Of a stretch of 11,021 nt of DNA, positions 8,039-11,021 are shown in pieces. The notes below the pieces were generated by a model. That model saw only the letters and a program-made list of their open reading frames with translations. It searched no databases and was not told the origin of the DNA. Each line of letters begins with the position of its first letter. Positions within the stretch are counted from its first letter, which is position 1. Both the position numbers and the translations under genes were made by a program. Origin of the DNA: Hyphomicrobiales bacterium (lineage in GTDB: Bacteria > Pseudomonadota > Alphaproteobacteria > Rhizobiales > Xanthobacteraceae); contig PKXB01000171.1 of the NCBI GenBank assembly GCA_003133345.1, positions 1 to 11,021 on the forward strand, written 5' to 3'.

Positions 8039-9033
8039 TCGATCACCTCGTCGGCGCGAAAAAGGATCGATGCGGGCACATCGATGCTTAGGGCCTTGGC
8101 GGTCTTGAGGTTGACGTCCAACTCGAATTTAGTCGGTATTTGCACAGGGAGCTCGGCAGGTTTTGCGCCTCGCAGGATTTGATCGACATAAGAGGCCGAG
8201 CGCCGCAATATATCGGAAATATCGACTCCGTATGAAATTAAAGCGCCTTCCCGGGCTCCGCTGCTGACAAAAAACATCAAAGGCACCTTGTGCTGCTTCG
8301 TCAGATCGATAACCGATTTGCGATGGACGGTCATGAAGCCGTCCGTCATAGCGACGAGGCCGCCGCCCGGCTCTCGCCCAAGTGCTGAGATGATCGCTTC
8401 GATTTCGTTTTCGCTGCGGACATGCGACGTGAGTGTTTTCACGCCGTATTTTGTCGCGGCAGCTTCCAAGGATTGCAAATAATATTCCGCATAAGGGGCT
8501 GTTTCCGGATTGAACATCACGGTGACCCGCGTTACGCGGGGTGCAATCTCCTTGAGCAGCTCCAGCCACTTGCCGCCTATCGTCGGCTCGAGATTGATGA
8601 AGCCGGTGATGTTGCCTCCGGGACGCGGCAGGCTCTCGACGAAGCCTGCGCCGACCGGATCGGATACAACCGTGAATACAATCGGAATTGTCTTCGTCTC
8701 CCGTTGAGCCGCGGCGGTCGCCGGCGTGGTGTTGGACATAATCACCTCGGGGTGCAGTGCCACCAGCTCTTTTGCAAATGTAGACGCGCGATTGACGTCG
8801 CCCGAGGTCCATCGAAGATCGATCAGCAGATTGCGGTCCTCGCTCCATCCCAGCACCAGAAGCGCTTGCTTGAACGCCGTGAAACGGATTTGTGCCTCCG
8901 GATCGTTTTCAGCGTAGCCCATTAGCACACAGATCCGCCGCACACGTTCCTGCTGTGCGCGCGCCGCGAGCGGCCAAGAAGCCGAAGACGCCACCGCACC
9001 GCCGATTAGCGTGATGAACTCGCGCCGCCTCAT
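8035..9033 (-). CDS. ABC_sub_bind (TrpX-like) periplasmic substrate-binding protein, copy nearest the kinase
   Basis: The protein has 332 residues. The start [13 protein letters not shown], a hydrophobic stretch and PLAARA|QQ form a Tat-like signal peptide (RRxF motif, likely cleavage after A26). The mature part has the family marks SDPVGAG (124-130), RPGGN (137-141), and the terminal LFRADEVIE. It fits ABC_sub_bind (COG2984, TrpX-like), a two-lobed periplasmic binding-protein fold for unknown small ligands, possibly amino-acid or aromatic-type compounds in characterised relatives. It differs from the next two copies by a longer signal region (VASSASW) and RPGGNITGF followed by an unusual [10 protein letters not shown]. 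Its stop overlaps the kinase ATG (ATGA), so the two proteins are translationally linked. No permease or ATPase gene is present nearby, so it may serve sensing rather than uptake, or share a transporter encoded elsewhere. Confidence 0.88.
   Translation of the reverse strand: MRRREFITLIGGAVASSASWPLAARAQQERVRRICVLMGYAENDPEAQIRFTAFKQALLVLGWSEDRNLLIDLRWTSGDVNRASTFAKELVALHPEVIMSNTTPATAAAQRETKTIPIVFTVVSDPVGAGFVESLPRPGGNITGFINLEPTIGGKWLELLKEIAPRVTRVTVMFNPETAPYAEYYLQSLEAAATKYGVKTLTSHVRSENEIEAIISALGREPGGGLVAMTDGFMTVHRKSVIDLTKQHKVPLMFFVSSGAREGALISYGVDISDILRRSASYVDQILRGAKPAELPVQIPTKFELDVNLKTAKALSIDVPASILFRADEVIE
8041..8049 (-). promoter_or_regulatory. Perfect 9-base Shine-Dalgarno sequence for the histidine kinase
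   Basis: On the minus strand GAGGTGATC is fully complementary to the 16S rRNA 3' end (the tail ...GATCACCTC...). It lies 2 bases before the kinase ATG, with the GAGG core 7 bases from it. It is encoded by the last codons (Glu-Val-Ile) of the substrate-binding protein, whose stop overlaps the ATG. Confidence 0.75.
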
Positions 9034-9064
9034 TCGATCACCTCGTCGGCGCGTGCGAGCAGCG
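9011..9064. repeat. Junction repeat, copy 1 (between binding-protein genes)
   Basis: This 54-base block spans the end of one substrate-binding protein gene and the start of the next. It is nearly identical to 9991-10044 and 10968-11021. It codes for the terminal L-x-x-ADEVIE with its stop, the overlapping ATG, and the MRRREF-type signal start. Part of it (CATTCGATCACCTCGTCGG) also occurs at the kinase junction at 8036. It carries the Shine-Dalgarno sequence for the downstream gene at 9036-9044. Confidence 0.8.
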
Positions 9065-10013
9065 TCGGCGGCACGGTGAGACCCAGCGCCTTGGCGGCCT
9101 TGAGGTTGATGTACAGCGTGAACTTGGTCGGCTGCTCAATCGGTAGATCGGCGGGCTTGGCGCCCTTAATGATTTTGTCCACGTAAACCGCGGCGCGCCG
9201 GTGCATGTCCTCGTAGCTCGGCCCATAGGACATCAGGCCACCGGCCTCGACCAGTTCCCGGTACGCATTCACACTCGGCAGTCGCTGTTGGGTGGCGAAC
9301 TCCATCATGCGCTTGCGATTGTGCAGGAATACGCGGTCCGCCAGGATGAGGAGCGCGTCCGGCTTTTCCTTGACGATGGCGGCGAATGCGCCGTCGAGCT
9401 GTTCCGACTTCTCCACCTCCAAAGTCTGCAGCTTTATACCCAGTGATTGGGCCGCAACGCGCGCCTGCCGCATGGATACCGCATGAAATGCATTCGCCGG
9501 GTTGAGGAAAAAGGCGACGTACGCGAGTTTGGGAACGACTTCCCGCAGCAGCTCCAGCCGCTTGCCTTCCAGGTCCGGCGCGATCGAACTCAGCCCCGTG
9601 ATGTTGCCGCCCGGCCGCGCCAGGCTCGGCACGATCCCGGTGCCTACCGGATCGCCGACCGCGATAAAGACCAGAGGTACTGTCGATGTTGCCTTCTTGA
9701 TCGCTAGCGTTGCGGGTGTCCCGGCGGTGACGATCACATCCACCTTGGCAGCGAGCAGTTCGGCGATGAGTGCGGGAAAGCGGTCGTACTTTCCTTCCGC
9801 CCAGCGGAACTCAATGATGAGGTTACGGCCCTCCTCGTAGCCGAGCTCGCGCAGGCCGTCCCGGAAGGGCCCGATGAGATTGGCTTCCATCGCCGCGGTG
9901 GAATTGCCCATGAAGCCGATGCGCGGAATCTTCCCTACCTGCTGCGCCCGCGCAGCGAGCGGCCACGTAGCCGCCGCGCCGCCGAGAGCCAAAATGAACT
10001 GGCGCCGCCTCAT
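9030..10013 (-). CDS. ABC_sub_bind (TrpX-like) periplasmic substrate-binding protein, second copy
   Basis: The protein has 327 residues. Tat-like signal [23 protein letters not shown] with likely cleavage after A23, then the binding-protein domain with GDPVGTG (120-126), RPGGN (133-137), and the terminal [11 protein letters not shown] central segment (residues about 190-240) with [15 protein letters not shown] and an LLILADRVF stretch is typical of the second lobe. Substrate unknown. Compared with its neighbours the fold marks are kept while the ligand-facing segments (for example [13 protein letters not shown] instead of the first copy's [12 protein letters not shown]) differ, which suggests different ligands. 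The start overlaps the preceding gene's stop as ATGA, and the Shine-Dalgarno sequence GAGGTGATC (10016-10024) is encoded by the preceding gene. Confidence 0.88.
   Translation of the reverse strand: MRRRQFILALGGAAATWPLAARAQQVGKIPRIGFMGNSTAAMEANLIGPFRDGLRELGYEEGRNLIIEFRWAEGKYDRFPALIAELLAAKVDVIVTAGTPATLAIKKATSTVPLVFIAVGDPVGTGIVPSLARPGGNITGLSSIAPDLEGKRLELLREVVPKLAYVAFFLNPANAFHAVSMRQARVAAQSLGIKLQTLEVEKSEQLDGAFAAIVKEKPDALLILADRVFLHNRKRMMEFATQQRLPSVNAYRELVEAGGLMSYGPSYEDMHRRAAVYVDKIIKGAKPADLPIEQPTKFTLYINLKAAKALGLTVPPTLLARADEVIE
9036..9044 (-). promoter_or_regulatory. Perfect Shine-Dalgarno sequence for the kinase-proximal binding protein
   Basis: GAGGTGATC on the minus strand lies 2 bases before the ATG at 9033, and is encoded by the DEVIE codons of the second binding protein. 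It supports the 9033 start and translational coupling. Confidence 0.75.
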
Positions 10014-10044
10014 TCGATCACCTCGTCGGCGCGGCCGAGCAGCG
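9991..10044. repeat. Junction repeat, copy 2
   Basis: Second copy of the 54-base junction block, between the second and third binding-protein genes. From 10002 onward it matches the copy at 9011-9064 almost base for base; the first bases (AAAATGAACTGG) differ because residues 5-8 of the downstream signal peptide read QFIL instead of EFIT. Confidence 0.8.
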
Positions 10045-10990
10045 AGGGCGGGAAAGTGAGGCCGAGCGTCTTGGCGGTCTTGAGATTGATGATCAGCTCG
10101 ACCTTCGTGGACTGCTGGACTGGTAGATCGGCTGGCTTCTCGCCCTTGAGAATCCGGCCGGTGTAGACACCTGTTTGACGGAACGGCTCCGTAAAACTGC
10201 CGCCGTAGCTCATCAGACCACCGGCCGCGGCGAACACGCGATACTGGTAAATCGTCGGTACCGCGTGGCGGATCGCCAGCGCGGCGAGCTGTTCGCTGCG
10301 GCTATTGAAGAATGGATCACTGCCGATCATGAGGGCGCCGGCGCGCAGTTTGAGTAAGGTCGCGAACACCATGTCGAAGTCGCCTTCGGCGCTGGCATGA
10401 AGGACATGGAGCTGCAGCCCGAACGTGCGGGCCGCCGCCTGCAGCTCACTCGACAGGGTCTCGGCATTGGGATTGGTCGGGTTGAAGAGCGCGGCAACGA
10501 TAGTCGTCGTGGGGACTAGCTCATGCAGCAGCTCCAACCGCTTCGACCCCAACTCCACATTCAACAAACTTACGCCAGTGAGGTTGCCACCCGGCCGGCT
10601 GAGGCTGGCGACCAGTCCGGCCGCGACTGGGTCGGACCCCATCTCGAAAACGATCGGTATCGTCGTGGTCGCCGCCTTTGCCGCATGTGCCGCAGGCGTG
10701 GTGATCGCGGCAATCACGGCCACCTGGCGACGAACCAGTTCGGCTGCCATGCCCGGCAATCGATCGTAGTGGTCCTCCGCCCAGCGGTATTCGATCGCCA
10801 CATTCCGGCCTTCAATATAGCCAGTTTCACTCAGGCCCCGTCGGAACGCGATGATCCGGGAAGCGTATGCTTCGGCCGACGTGCTGTTCAGAAGTCCTAT
10901 CACCGGCATCGCCGGCTGCTGCGCGCGCGCCGCCAGCGGCCATGCCGCCGCCGCGCCGCCGAGAAGCGTGATGAATTCCCGCCGCCTCAT
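10010..10990 (-). CDS. ABC_sub_bind (TrpX-like) periplasmic substrate-binding protein, third copy
   Basis: The protein has 326 residues. Tat-like signal [23 protein letters not shown] with likely cleavage after A23, SDPVAAG (119-125), RPGGN (132-136), and terminal [10 protein letters not shown]. The first lobe has [20 protein letters not shown], the same register as in the second copy ([20 protein letters not shown]), so these two copies look closer to each other than to the kinase-proximal one. Substrate unknown. The start overlaps the stop of a fourth binding-protein gene that runs off the right edge. Unlike the other junctions, the sequence before this ATG is GACGTGATC, with one mismatch in the Shine-Dalgarno core, so its translation may be weaker. 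Confidence 0.88.
   Translation of the reverse strand: MRRREFITLLGGAAAAWPLAARAQQPAMPVIGLLNSTSAEAYASRIIAFRRGLSETGYIEGRNVAIEYRWAEDHYDRLPGMAAELVRRQVAVIAAITTPAAHAAKAATTTIPIVFEMGSDPVAAGLVASLSRPGGNLTGVSLLNVELGSKRLELLHELVPTTTIVAALFNPTNPNAETLSSELQAAARTFGLQLHVLHASAEGDFDMVFATLLKLRAGALMIGSDPFFNSRSEQLAALAIRHAVPTIYQYRVFAAAGGLMSYGGSFTEPFRQTGVYTGRILKGEKPADLPVQQSTKVELIINLKTAKTLGLTFPPSLLGRADEVIE
10016..10024 (-). promoter_or_regulatory. Perfect Shine-Dalgarno sequence for the second binding protein
   Basis: GAGGTGATC on the minus strand lies 2 bases before the ATG at 10013, within the DEVIE codons of the third binding-protein gene. It fixes the start and suggests coupled translation. Confidence 0.75.
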
Positions 10991-11021
10991 TCGATCACGT
11001 CGTCGGCGCGCGCGAGCAGCG
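10968..11021. repeat. Junction repeat, copy 3 (cut by the window edge)
   Basis: Third copy of the junction block, running to the last base of the window. It has one key difference, G instead of C at 10999 on the plus strand, which changes the encoded Glu of DEVIE to Asp and breaks the Shine-Dalgarno core. The copy may continue past the edge. Confidence 0.75.
10987..11021 (-). CDS. Fourth substrate-binding protein, C-terminal fragment
   Basis: Only the last 10 codons and the stop are visible, reading [10 protein letters not shown] and TGA (10987-10989). This matches the terminal residues of the three complete binding proteins (LL-x-RADEVIE), so at least one more copy lies upstream. The stop overlaps the ATG of the third copy as ATGA. 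Too little is present to judge anything else, including whether this copy is intact. Confidence 0.7.
   Translation of the reverse strand, partial: LLARADDVIE

Noticed and set aside
8129..8848. 239-codon open frame on the minus strand within the kinase-proximal binding protein gene
   Set aside because: It lies inside the coding region in another frame and its translation shows no family motifs; the binding-protein frame carries the signal peptide and conserved marks.
9011..11021. Regular repeats at about 980-base spacing as a CRISPR or phage-type array
   Set aside because: The interval is a complete binding-protein gene each time; the repeats are explained by gene ends and starts.
8035..11021. 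The binding proteins as part of a complete ABC importer in the window
   Set aside because: No permease with multiple membrane helices and no ATPase with Walker motifs is found in any frame; a transporter could only lie outside the window.

Overview
The window is GC-rich and densely coding, with no stretch over 300 bases lacking a gene. It looks like chromosome from an alphaproteobacterium of the Bradyrhizobium/Rhodopseudomonas group. The reasons are the run of substrate-binding proteins with the signal start MRRREFITL and the junction AARAQQ, the Cache-HAMP-GAF-GAF histidine kinase style, and the codon use. The genus is inferred, not proven.

Left part (1-3225), accessory and housekeeping genes: the last 60 codons of a MoxR-type AAA+ ATPase (+); a DUF4410-type lipoprotein (-) ending 4 bases from it tail to tail; a DAO-family FAD-dependent oxidoreductase (-); and, divergent from that, a SixA-type histidine phosphatase (+). 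The gaps 1070-1141 and 2588-2697 hold weak promoter-like motifs. The 96-base convergent gap 3226-3321 shows no clear terminator.

Right part (3322-11021), one long minus-strand operon. In transcription order it has at least four tandem substrate-binding proteins of the ABC_sub_bind/TrpX type (the first only as its last codons at the window edge). These are followed by a 1027-residue membrane histidine kinase, a single-domain response regulator, and a response regulator fused to a class III adenylate cyclase. All six gene junctions overlap by four bases (ATGA or GTGA). At the substrate-binding-protein junctions the conserved C-terminal peptide DE-V-I-E also encodes a 9-base Shine-Dalgarno sequence for the next gene. 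No ABC permease or ATPase is seen.

The most interesting reading is that the substrate-binding proteins serve here as periplasmic ligand receptors for the kinase, whose phosphoryl output goes to a lone receiver and to cAMP synthesis. That would be a binding-protein-to-cAMP signalling operon. The gene order, overlaps and key residues are seen directly; the joint function is inference. The operon promoter and the fourth binding protein lie mostly beyond the right edge.
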